A DNA stretch of 64,000 nucleotides from Hwangdonia lutea (lineage in GTDB: Bacteria > Bacteroidota > Bacteroidia > Flavobacteriales > Flavobacteriaceae), in contig NZ_CP136521.1 of NCBI RefSeq assembly GCF_032814565.1, forward strand, positions 682,001 through 746,000, given 5' to 3'. The notes below the pieces were generated by a model. The model ran no database searches. It was not told the DNA's origin and saw only the letters and a program-made list of their open reading frames with translations. Both the position numbers and the translations under genes were made by a program. Shown one piece after another: positions 45,505-52,996 of this stretch. Each line of letters starts with the position of its first letter. Positions within the stretch are counted from its first letter, which is position 1.

Positions 45505-46737
45505 ATGACCTCAACCACTCTCTTTTACATCATCATCGCCATAATCATTATCAATTTTATAATTGATAAAATTCTCGACGCTTTAAACGCCAAACATTTT
45601 AACGATGCACTTCCTCCGGATTTGCAAGACGTTTATGATGAGGTCGAATACAAAAAATCGCAAAAGTACAAAGCGACAAATTATAAATTTGGACTACTCA
45701 CCTCAACCTTTTCAATCCTTTTAACTTTAGGCTTTTTGGTTTTTGATGGGTTTGAATTTGTTGATAACATCGCCCGAATCTACAGCGAAAACCCGATTAT
45801 TATCGCCCTTATTTTCTTCGGAATCATTATGATTGGCAGTGATATTATCACAACACCTTTTTCGTATTACAGCACCTTTGTTATTGAAGAAAAATTCGGA
45901 TTCAATAAAACCACTGTTAAAACCTTCTTTTTGGATAAAATAAAGGGTTGGTTGATGATGGCCATTATTGGCGGTGGCATTTTAGCGTTAATTATTTGGT
46001 TTTATCAGGTTGCAGGTTCTAACTTTTGGTTGTACGCTTGGGGATTGGTTGCGGTTTTCACCTTATTTATGAATATGTTTTATTCCAAACTCATCGTACC
46101 ACTTTTTAATAAGCAAACACCTTTGGAAGCGGGTAGTTTACGCGATAAAATTTCGGCGTATGCTGAAACCGTTGGTTTTAAACTCGATAAGATTTTTGTG
46201 ATTGATGGTTCCAAACGAAGCACCAAAGCCAACGCCTATTTTTCAGGATTTGGCAGTGAAAAACGCGTGACACTCTACGATACGTTGATTAACGATTTAG
46301 ATGATGAAGAAATCGTTGCTGTTTTAGCACATGAAGTCGGGCATTACAAAAAGAAACACATCATTTTCAATTTGTTTGCCTCAATTATATTAACGGGGGT
46401 AACACTTTATATTTTATCGCTATTCATTTCGAATCCGTTGTTATCGAATGCTTTGGGTGTTGAAACTCCGAGTTTTCATATTGGGTTGATTGCATTTGGA
46501 TTGCTGTACGCGCCTATTTCTGAAATTACAGGTTTAATTATGAATGTATTTTCCAGAAAATTTGAATACCAAGCCGATGACTATGCTAAAAACACCTATA
46601 AAGCTGAGCCTTTAATTACATCACTTAAAAAACTTTCAAAAAACAGTTTAAGTAATTTAACGCCGCATCCTGCTTATGTGTTTATGCATTATTCGCACCC
46701 TACGCTTTTGGATCGGATTGGGAATTTGAGGAAATAG
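45505..46737 (+). CDS. M48 (CAAX prenyl protease 1/Ste24-like) metallopeptidase
   Basis: About 410 residues and six to seven membrane helices. The zinc site VLAHEVGHYKKKHIIFNLFA (HExxH) lies near residue 275 and the third ligand in KFEYQADDYAKNTYKA near 345. ALPPDLQDVYDEVEYKKSQK close to the start is a Ste24/M48 family mark. It should cleave membrane or misfolded proteins at the inner membrane. I choose ATG 45505 since ATG 45484 belongs to the GAATGACAAA end of a dispersed repeat. Confidence 0.92.
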   Translation: MTSTTLFYIIIAIIIINFIIDKILDALNAKHFNDALPPDLQDVYDEVEYKKSQKYKATNYKFGLLTSTFSILLTLGFLVFDGFEFVDNIARIYSENPIIIALIFFGIIMIGSDIITTPFSYYSTFVIEEKFGFNKTTVKTFFLDKIKGWLMMAIIGGGILALIIWFYQVAGSNFWLYAWGLVAVFTLFMNMFYSKLIVPLFNKQTPLEAGSLRDKISAYAETVGFKLDKIFVIDGSKRSTKANAYFSGFGSEKRVTLYDTLINDLDDEEIVAVLAHEVGHYKKKHIIFNLFASIILTGVTLYILSLFISNPLLSNALGVETPSFHIGLIAFGLLYAPISEITGLIMNVFSRKFEYQADDYAKNTYKAEPLITSLKKLSKNSLSNLTPHPAYVFMHYSHPTLLDRIGNLRK

Positions 46738-46843
46738 TTTAAAGCACTTTGTCATTTCGACGTAAGGAGAAATCTCATATTTTTATTGCTCCAAAACAGA
46801 AAACAAAATGACTTTTTGTTCCAATTAAAAGTAGATTTTCTAC

Positions 46844-46851
46844 TATCTTTG
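46844..46851 (+). promoter_or_regulatory. Minus-7 promoter box TATCTTTG
   Basis: Perfect TAnnTTTG match 40 bases before the small gene at 46891, which supports that gene as real. Confidence 0.6.
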
Positions 46852-46890
46852 GTAACAAGGCAATCACTTATTAACTAAAAATTTATCAAA

Positions 46891-47115
46891 ATGGAAAAAA
46901 TTTGGGGAATATTAATAGCCATATCGATTTTTTTAATAGTCACTTTTCTTGTTCGCCAATTTTTTAATAGTTTTTACAAAAAAGAAAATAGTAAAAAGAT
47001 GCGAAAAACGTGGGTAGCCAGAACTTATTACTGGCACTTTATTATTATGATTAGTGGCTTATTCACAACTTTAATAATACTCTATTTAGCATCGGTAAAA
47101 ATTTTAAATTTTTAG
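46891..47115 (+). CDS. Small two-helix membrane protein
   Basis: A 74-residue protein with two hydrophobic helices (WGILIAISIFLIVTFLV; HFIIMISGLFTTLIILYLA) joined by a basic loop (KKENSKKMRKTWVARTYY). I do not recognise the family. A promoter box and an A-rich start region precede it. It stands alone between repeats. Role unknown. Confidence 0.7.
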   Translation: MEKIWGILIAISIFLIVTFLVRQFFNSFYKKENSKKMRKTWVARTYYWHFIIMISGLFTTLIILYLASVKILNF

Positions 47116-47294
47116 GTTTTAAAAAATCTAATTCTCTTAAATAAATACGTTCAGCAAAACTTCTCAAAAAAAAACATAATTATTCTATTAATCAGCAGAA
47201 AAGTGTATTATCGTCTAGATAGCTATCGTGAGAAACGGCATGTTTAAAATCCTGTTTAAAACTTAGTAGTATTTATTTTGAGACGAACTATAAT

Positions 47295-47346
47295 TAAACA
47301 GATTGCCACAGTTATCCGATAATTATCGGAACTCCTTCGCAATGAC
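47295..47346. repeat. Dispersed ACAGATTGCCAC...CGCAATGACG repeat
   Basis: It holds a TCCGATAATTATCGGA palindrome in the middle. Similar to the inner parts of 13552 and 38736. Nearby, CATCGTCATTCTGAGC (47364) is another such word. The 661-base gap 47116-47776 holds these, the element at 47491 and the helicase promoter; I see no gene in it. Confidence 0.55.
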
Positions 47347-47490
47347 GGGTTGTTTATTAGACATCGTCATTCTGAGCTTTTTCATTAGAAAAAAAGCGTT
47401 AGAATCTGTTTCTCGTTTACTTCAATTTTAACAGATAATATTTAGCAAGTTGTTACAACTCGAACTATTACAATGACGATGGCGGATAAG

Positions 47491-47565
47491 CGCGTTAACG
47501 ATTGCAGCGGCATCCTTTTTTGAGGCACGAGAAAAAGATACAGCGGAAAGCGTGTTAAAACGCCC
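47491..47565 (+). repeat. Dispersed intergenic element with conserved ends, copy 5 (short)
   Basis: GCGCGTTAACGATTGCAGCG and GCATCC with a T-run open it; AAAAAGATACAGCGGAAAGC closes it. The middle is only about 15 bases, so this may be the minimal unit. A related GGAATGAC repeat follows at 47598-47622. Confidence 0.7.
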
Positions 47566-47636
47566 AAATAATTAACATTACAACTCCTATTTGTAAGATT
47601 CCTGCCTTCGCGGGAATGACAAACCAAATAAAAATG

Positions 47637-47644
47637 TATCTTTG
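47637..47644 (+). promoter_or_regulatory. Minus-7 promoter box TATCTTTG for the DEAD-box helicase
   Basis: Perfect TAnnTTTG match; it gives a leader of about 125 bases before 47777, longer than for other genes here, as is usual for cold-induced helicases. Confidence 0.6.
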
Positions 47645-47776
47645 CCGCTTGAAACTCAAAAAAAAATGGGTTTAAACTCCTCAGGGTGAGGGTGTGTTAC
47701 TGGAAGTTTTAGTTTAAGTATGTCGATGCGCTTCTTTATGTAACACTACATAACATAATCGCATACATAAACAAGA

Positions 47777-49594
47777 ATGAGCACATTCCAAGATTTAGGT
47801 CTTAATGACCACTTATTACAAGCTATTACAGATTTAGGGTTTACAAAACCCAGTGAAGTACAAGAAAAAGCAATCCCTATTTTATTAGAATCAGAAACCG
47901 ATTTAGTGGCATTGGCCCAAACCGGAACCGGTAAAACGGCAGCGTTTGGTTTTCCGATGTTGGAAAAAATTAATATTGATAGCCGAACGACCCAAGGGTT
48001 GATTTTAAGCCCTACACGCGAACTTTGTTTGCAAATTACCAACGAAATGAAGCAATACGGCAAGTATTGCAAAGGACTAAATGTAGTGGCCATTTATGGT
48101 GGTTCGAGCATTACAGACCAAGCCCGAGAGGTAAAACGCGGTGCGCAAATTATTGTGGCTACGCCAGGGCGAATGAAGGATATGATTAAAAGGCGTTTGG
48201 TTGATATTAGCAAAATTGAATATGCGGTTTTAGACGAGGCCGACGAGATGCTAAACATGGGCTTTTATGAGGATATTACCGATATTTTATCGCATACGCC
48301 TGAGGATAAAAGTACGTGGTTGTTTTCGGCAACAATGCCAAAGGAAGTGGCTACCATTGCTAAAAAATTCATGAAGAGTCCGAAGGAAATCACGGTGGGA
48401 AACAAAAACGAAAGTACAAACCAAGTTTCGCACGAATACTATTTGGTGAATGCCAGAGACAGATACCAAGCGCTAAAGCGCTTATCGGATGCCAATCCAG
48501 ATATATTTTCGGTGGTGTTTTGCCGTACAAAACGCGACACCCAAAAAGTGGCCGAAAAACTGATTGAAGATGGTTATAGCGCTGGGGCCTTGCATGGCGA
48601 TTTAAGCCAAAATCAACGTGATTTGGTTATGAAATCGTTTCGAAACAAACAAATACAAACCCTTGTGGCAACCGATGTGGCCGCTCGTGGTATTGATGTA
48701 GACGATATTACACACGTTATAAATTACCAATTACCAGATGAGCCCGAAGTTTACACACACCGTTCGGGTAGAACAGGTCGCGCCGGAAAAACCGGAGTTT
48801 CTATGGTTATTGTTTCCAAAAGCGAAGTGCGTAAAATTAAAGGTATCGAGCGTATTATTAAAAAGCAATTCGAGAAAAAGGAAATTCCAGATGGCGCAGA
48901 AATTTGCGAAGTGCAACTTATGTCGCTCGCCAATAAAATTCACAATACTGAAATCAATCACGAAATCGATAAACATTTAACCAGTATTAACGATTTATTT
49001 GTTGATACCGATAAAGATGAATTGATTAAAAAATTCTTCTCAGTTGAGTTTACGCGTTTTTACAATTACTACAACAAATCCAAAAATCTTAATATTGCTG
49101 AAGGTTCGTTTGATCAAGATAGCGGGCGCAGTTTTGGTGGAAGTAAAAACACTACCCGATACTTTATAAACGTTGGTAAAAAAGACGGTTATGATTGGAT
49201 GAAGCTAAAAGACTTTTTAAAAGAAGTTTTGGTGCTTGGTAGAGATGATGTTTTTAAAGTTGAAGTAAAGGACAGCTTCTCGTTTTTTAATACCGAGAAT
49301 GAGCAAAAAGAAAAAGTTTTGGCTTTCTTTACAGACTACAAACATGATGGTCGTTTTGTAAATGTTGAAGTATCTGAAAACCGCGGTGGCGGCGGAAGGC
49401 GCAACGACAGACGCAGTGGCGGAAGAAAACGCGATGAACGAAGAAGCGGCGGAAGACGTGAAGGCAGAAGAAGTGATTCTGGAAACCGAAGCGAAAGACG
49501 ACGCAGTGAAAACAACTCGAAACCAAGACGATCAGATTCCGGCTCAAAATCCAACGATTTTGCGGCTTCAAGACCAAGACGTTCCAGACGTTAG
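47777..49594 (+). CDS. DEAD-box ATP-dependent RNA helicase with DbpA-like domain and Arg-rich tail
   Basis: A 605-residue helicase. Motifs: Q motif (FTKPSEVQEKAIP), AQTGTGKTAAFGFPM, SPTRELCLQI, TPGRMKDM, VLDEADEMLNMGF, FSATMP, then the second RecA domain with VATDVAARGIDVDDITHVIN and HRSGRTGRAGKTG. A DbpA-type RNA-binding fold covers about 470-550 (TRYFINVGKKDGYDWMKLKD). The last 50 residues are a Gly/Arg/Ser tail. It probably helps ribosome assembly or mRNA decay, especially in the cold. Confidence 0.95.
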   Translation: MSTFQDLGLNDHLLQAITDLGFTKPSEVQEKAIPILLESETDLVALAQTGTGKTAAFGFPMLEKINIDSRTTQGLILSPTRELCLQITNEMKQYGKYCKGLNVVAIYGGSSITDQAREVKRGAQIIVATPGRMKDMIKRRLVDISKIEYAVLDEADEMLNMGFYEDITDILSHTPEDKSTWLFSATMPKEVATIAKKFMKSPKEITVGNKNESTNQVSHEYYLVNARDRYQALKRLSDANPDIFSVVFCRTKRDTQKVAEKLIEDGYSAGALHGDLSQNQRDLVMKSFRNKQIQTLVATDVAARGIDVDDITHVINYQLPDEPEVYTHRSGRTGRAGKTGVSMVIVSKSEVRKIKGIERIIKKQFEKKEIPDGAEICEVQLMSLANKIHNTEINHEIDKHLTSINDLFVDTDKDELIKKFFSVEFTRFYNYYNKSKNLNIAEGSFDQDSGRSFGGSKNTTRYFINVGKKDGYDWMKLKDFLKEVLVLGRDDVFKVEVKDSFSFFNTENEQKEKVLAFFTDYKHDGRFVNVEVSENRGGGGRRNDRRSGGRKRDERRSGGRREGRRSDSGNRSERRRSENNSKPRRSDSGSKSNDFAASRPRRSRR

Positions 49595-49713
49595 TTAAAT
49601 TCGATTAAGCTAAACTATTTTGTTAATTTTAAGTCAAAATGAAAAGTTAAACCAATAGTTACTATTTTGTTTAGTATTTTTATAGCTAAATAAATGATTA
49701 TTTAATCAGCATT

Positions 49714-50490
49714 ATGAAAAACTACATATTCCTTTTTACTTTTTTATTAGTCGCAGCGTTTTGTACAGCTCAAGATGCCGATAAAGTAATTGGTGTGGTT
49801 ATTAATTCTGCCGATGATACGCCACTGGAAAGCGTAAACATTGTAAACCTTAATCAGGTAATTGGTACCAGTACAAATAGCAAGGGTGAGTTTAAAATTT
49901 CCGCGAAAGCGAACGATACATTGCACTTTTCTTATTTAGGTTTTAAATCCATAAAAGTTAGGGTAACCAACGATTGGTTAAAATTTGGAAGTTCTAAAAT
50001 CGAGCTTACAGAATTGGCATTGGCCCTTGAGGAGGTGGTTGTAAATCAGTTAAAACTAACGGGGTATTTAGAGGTTGATGTGATGCAAGTGCCCGAAGTT
50101 AATAAGAATTACCGCTATAGTATTTCCGGACTGCCAAGCACAGGCTACGAAGCAGGAAAACCAACAGCGGTAACTAAAATACTAGGATCTATTTTTAATC
50201 CTGCCGATTTTTTATACCGCATGTTTGGAAAAAAACCAAACGAGTTGCGCAAGCTAAAAAAGATGAAACAGGATGATGAAATTAGAAATCTTTTGGCCTC
50301 TCGTTTTGACCGCGAAATGCTTACCGTTTTATTGCAAGTAGATCGTGTGGATTTAGATGAAATTGTGAGCCAATGCAACTACTCCAAAGGTTTTATACAA
50401 ACCGCAAACGATTTGCAAATATTGGATGCCATAAGCGAATGCTACGAGGAATATAAATTATTAAGCAGAGGGCGAAGTAAGCGTTTGTAG
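49714..50490 (+). CDS. Exported carboxypeptidase-regulatory-like domain protein
   Basis: A 258-residue exported protein (signal MKNYIFLFTFLLVAAFCTAQ). Residues of about 25-105 form a CarboxypepD_reg-like beta sandwich (GVVINSADDTPLESVNIVNL, NSKGEFKISAKANDTLHFSY), the N-terminal unit of many SusC/TonB-linked proteins, but no barrel follows. The rest is helical with charged residues. It may be a periplasmic adaptor or a remnant of a longer receptor family. A terminator follows. Confidence 0.82.
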   Translation: MKNYIFLFTFLLVAAFCTAQDADKVIGVVINSADDTPLESVNIVNLNQVIGTSTNSKGEFKISAKANDTLHFSYLGFKSIKVRVTNDWLKFGSSKIELTELALALEEVVVNQLKLTGYLEVDVMQVPEVNKNYRYSISGLPSTGYEAGKPTAVTKILGSIFNPADFLYRMFGKKPNELRKLKKMKQDDEIRNLLASRFDREMLTVLLQVDRVDLDEIVSQCNYSKGFIQTANDLQILDAISECYEEYKLLSRGRSKRL

Positions 50491-50511
50491 GCTTAATTAA
50501 GATATAATATT

Positions 50512-50545
50512 AAAGAGGAAATTAATAATAGTTTCCTCTTTTTTA
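50512..50545 (+). terminator. Terminator between convergent genes at 50490 and 50543
   Basis: AAAGAGGAAA and TTTCCTCTTT pair around TTAATAATAG; T-run on the plus strand. Confidence 0.88.
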
Positions 50546-50917
50546 TGCGTTTGAATGTAGTGCAACTCGATTCCCTTCGGTATCAATAAAAGCACCCATA
50601 AAACCATGCTCGGGCGAAATTTCGGTTTTGGGTTGGTAAATTTTGCCACCCGCTCCTTCAACCCTATCGAGCTCGTTTTTAACATCATCACTTATAAAAT
50701 AAACAAGCGTGCCTTCTTGACTGGGAATATACGATTCTTGCTTAATTAGCGTACCGGCAGCTCCTTCTTTACCTTCTTCAAAAGGAAACCAACCCATTAA
50801 CATCCCACCAAAATTATGCACCTCTATTTTTACATTAAAAACCGCCTCGTAAAAGGCTTTGGCTCTTTCCATGTCCGAAACCGGAATCTCAAACCAACCT
50901 ACCATATTTTTCTTCAT
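50543..50917 (-). CDS. VOC-family (glyoxalase-like) protein
   Basis: A 124-residue single vicinal-oxygen-chelate domain: MVGWFEIPVSDMERAKAFYE at the start, then a second repeat ending PEHGFMGAFIDTEGNRVALH. Such proteins form dimers and bind a metal at the paired-domain interface; glyoxalase, dioxygenase or resistance functions are all possible. The candidate ligands are a Glu in the first strand and a Glu in the last segments. It may share an operon with the SRPBCC gene upstream (67-base gap). Confidence 0.88.
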   Translation of the reverse strand: MKKNMVGWFEIPVSDMERAKAFYEAVFNVKIEVHNFGGMLMGWFPFEEGKEGAAGTLIKQESYIPSQEGTLVYFISDDVKNELDRVEGAGGKIYQPKTEISPEHGFMGAFIDTEGNRVALHSNA

Positions 50918-50984
50918 CTGTAAAATGTGTTTTAACTATTATGTTTTGAATGCATTCCAAAAAGGCCTTTTAAGACATGGGAAA

Positions 50985-51512
50985 CTATGACTCTAAAATC
51001 TGTTTTAAGCTTTCTAAACCTTCTTCAAAATCTTTTCCAACGGATTTTTCAAAATTAAAAAACAACATAAAAATATTCATCGGTATCGGGTTATTGCCCG
51101 TAAACCCCCAAGTGACGTTGGTTTGATTGGTTTCAATCTCTGTAACTTTAATATAGGCTTTCGACACCGATTTCCAAGGTTTAAAAAATCGCAATTCGGA
51201 GGTTAATTGTTGATTGTGCTCAACACCTATAATTTCCTGTTCGCCCGTACCCACATCTTTATTGCCTTCCCACTTTGAGATAAAACCGACCTCGCCATCG
51301 GTTCCAACAAATTCTTGCTTCATATTTGGGTCTTTCTTTTTCCAAGGCGACCATTCATTTTGGTTTTTAATGTATTTAATATATTCAAATACGTCTGAAA
51401 CAGGTTTGTTTATCATAACACTTCTGTTAACTTCGTACGTTTTTGGAGCAATTAAGGCGAGTAAAAGAATAATGGCAAGAAGGCCAACGACGATGTAAAG
51501 TACTAAATACAT
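50985..51512 (-). CDS. Membrane-anchored SRPBCC (START-like) protein
   Basis: A 175-residue protein with one N-terminal membrane helix (LVLYIVVGLLAIILLLALIA) and a polyketide-cyclase-like SRPBCC domain (VNRSVMINKPVSDVFEYIKY, NQNEWSPWKKKDPNMKQEFV, GTGEQEIIGVEHNQ, VTWGFTGNNPIPMNIFMLFF). The fold binds hydrophobic ligands. Family members are common in Bacteroidota; the ligand is unknown. Confidence 0.87.
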   Translation of the reverse strand: MYLVLYIVVGLLAIILLLALIAPKTYEVNRSVMINKPVSDVFEYIKYIKNQNEWSPWKKKDPNMKQEFVGTDGEVGFISKWEGNKDVGTGEQEIIGVEHNQQLTSELRFFKPWKSVSKAYIKVTEIETNQTNVTWGFTGNNPIPMNIFMLFFNFEKSVGKDFEEGLESLKQILES

Positions 51513-51556
51513 GCTATTTGGTTTTTAGTTACGGGATTTTAAATTTACGAAAATTA

Positions 51557-52210
51557 TTATGGATTATAAAAACGCGCCACAATGTCGTCGTAACTTTTAA
51601 TGGTTTTCTTAATCCAATCCAAACGCTTAGCAAGCATCTCTTCTTCAGTGAGTTGCCAATTTACTTGGCTTTGTTTTAACTTTTGAGTGGTATATTGCAA
51701 AATAATAGCAGCTGATACTGAAATATTTAAACTTTCAGTAAAACCAACCATGGGGATTTTTAAAAAGCAATCGGCTTCATCAATCACTTCTTGCGACAAG
51801 CCCTCGGTTTCCCTTCCGAAGAAAAAACATGATTTTTTTGTAACATCAAAATCATTTAACAAAGCATCATTTTTGTGCGGTGTTGTTGCCACAATTTGAT
51901 AGCCTTTTTGTTTCAAATCTTTCAAGCAATCTTTTACGGTATGAAACCGATTAACATCCACCCATTTTTGGGCACCCATGGCAATTTCCCTATCAATACG
52001 CTTGCTGTTTCGTTCTTCAATAATATTTACTTCCTGTATGCCAAACACATCGCAACTGCGTATCACGGCACTGGTGTTATGTAATTGGTACACATCTTCG
52101 GTAGCGACTGTAAAGTGTTTGGTACGCTGGCTTAAAACAGCATCGAAACGCGCTTTACGTGATTCGGTTAAATAGGTTTCTAAATGTTCTAAAAGTTTTA
52201 AATCGGTCAT
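51557..52210 (-). CDS. TrmH-type tRNA ribose methyltransferase
   Basis: A 217-residue SPOUT enzyme. Motifs: HNTSAVIRSCDVFGIQEVNI, FFFGRETEGLSQEVIDEADC and IPMVGFTESLNISVSAAIIL, with a helical tail as in TrmH, which makes 2'-O-methylguanosine at tRNA position 18. The N-terminal RKARFDAVLSQRTKHFTVAT segment is also TrmH-like. It is a single gene, divergent from the sirtuin gene. Confidence 0.92.
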   Translation of the reverse strand: MTDLKLLEHLETYLTESRKARFDAVLSQRTKHFTVATEDVYQLHNTSAVIRSCDVFGIQEVNIIEERNSKRIDREIAMGAQKWVDVNRFHTVKDCLKDLKQKGYQIVATTPHKNDALLNDFDVTKKSCFFFGRETEGLSQEVIDEADCFLKIPMVGFTESLNISVSAAIILQYTTQKLKQSQVNWQLTEEEMLAKRLDWIKKTIKSYDDIVARFYNP

Positions 52211-52261
52211 TTTTCAAAAATAACAAAGTTTTTGGCTTTTTTCATACTAATGAATACTTAG

Positions 52262-52269
52262 TATATTTG
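52262..52269 (+). promoter_or_regulatory. Minus-7 promoter box TATATTTG for the sirtuin gene
   Basis: Perfect TAnnTTTG match; it is next to a possible TTG start at 52271, making ATG 52310 the likelier start. Confidence 0.65.
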
Positions 52270-52309
52270 ATTGAATTTTTCGATTTCGCGGAATAAAAAA
52301 CCGATAATA

Positions 52310-52996
52310 ATGAAACACATCGTTGTACTTACAGGAGCAGGCATGAGTGCCGAAAGCGGTATAAAAACCTTTAGAGATGCTGATGGTTTATGGGAAGGGC
52401 ACGATGTTATGGAAGTGGCAACTCCCGAGGGTTTTGCCGCAAACCCAGACATGGTATTGGATTTTTATAACCAACGGCGGCGTCAATTACTTGAAGTTAC
52501 GCCCAATTCAGCACATTATAATTTAGCGGAATTGGAAACCGATTTTAAAGTGACAATAATCACCCAAAACGTAGATGATTTGCACGAACGCGCAGACAGC
52601 AGCAACGTGATTCATTTACATGGTGAATTATTAAAAGTAAGAAGCACCTTTGATGAAAGCGATATTCAAGATTGGAAAACCGATTTGGTTTTAGGCGATT
52701 TTTGCAAAAAAGGGTACCAACTGCGCCCTCATATTGTTTGGTTTGGTGAAGATGTTCCCATGATTCCAAAGGCTATAGATATTTGCCAAACGGCCGATGT
52801 TCTAATCATTATTGGTACAAGCATGCAAGTGTATCCTGCGGCAAGTTTAATGCATTATGTGCCACAAAATACACCTATTTATTTTATTGACCCAAAACCC
52901 CATATTGAAAGTAAAGAAAACTTAACGGTTATTGCTGAAACGGCTACGGATGGGATGAAGAAGGTTGTTAAAAAACTGGCAAAGAATATCACCTAA
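52310..52996 (+). CDS. Sir2-family NAD-dependent deacylase without zinc cysteines
   Basis: About 228 residues. The Rossmann motifs are intact: VVLTGAGMSAESGIKTFRDA, TQNVDDLHERAD, catalytic His in VIHLHGELLKVR, LRPHIVWFGEDVP, and VLIIIGTSMQVYPAA. FYNQRRRQ gives the Tyr-x-x-Arg pair of SIRT5/CobB-like enzymes that favour succinyl or malonyl lysine. The two Cys-x-x-Cys zinc pairs expected after the catalytic His are absent; only one Cys (GDFCKKG) is in that region. The enzyme should remove acyl groups from protein lysines. Its end overlaps the next, convergent gene by 8 bases. Confidence 0.93.
   Translation: MKHIVVLTGAGMSAESGIKTFRDADGLWEGHDVMEVATPEGFAANPDMVLDFYNQRRRQLLEVTPNSAHYNLAELETDFKVTIITQNVDDLHERADSSNVIHLHGELLKVRSTFDESDIQDWKTDLVLGDFCKKGYQLRPHIVWFGEDVPMIPKAIDICQTADVLIIIGTSMQVYPAASLMHYVPQNTPIYFIDPKPHIESKENLTVIAETATDGMKKVVKKLAKNIT

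Noticed and set aside
49329-49598. Frames on both strands over the end of the helicase
   Set aside because: They arise from the Arg/Gly/Ser codon repeats of the tail; the helicase frame is continuous there.
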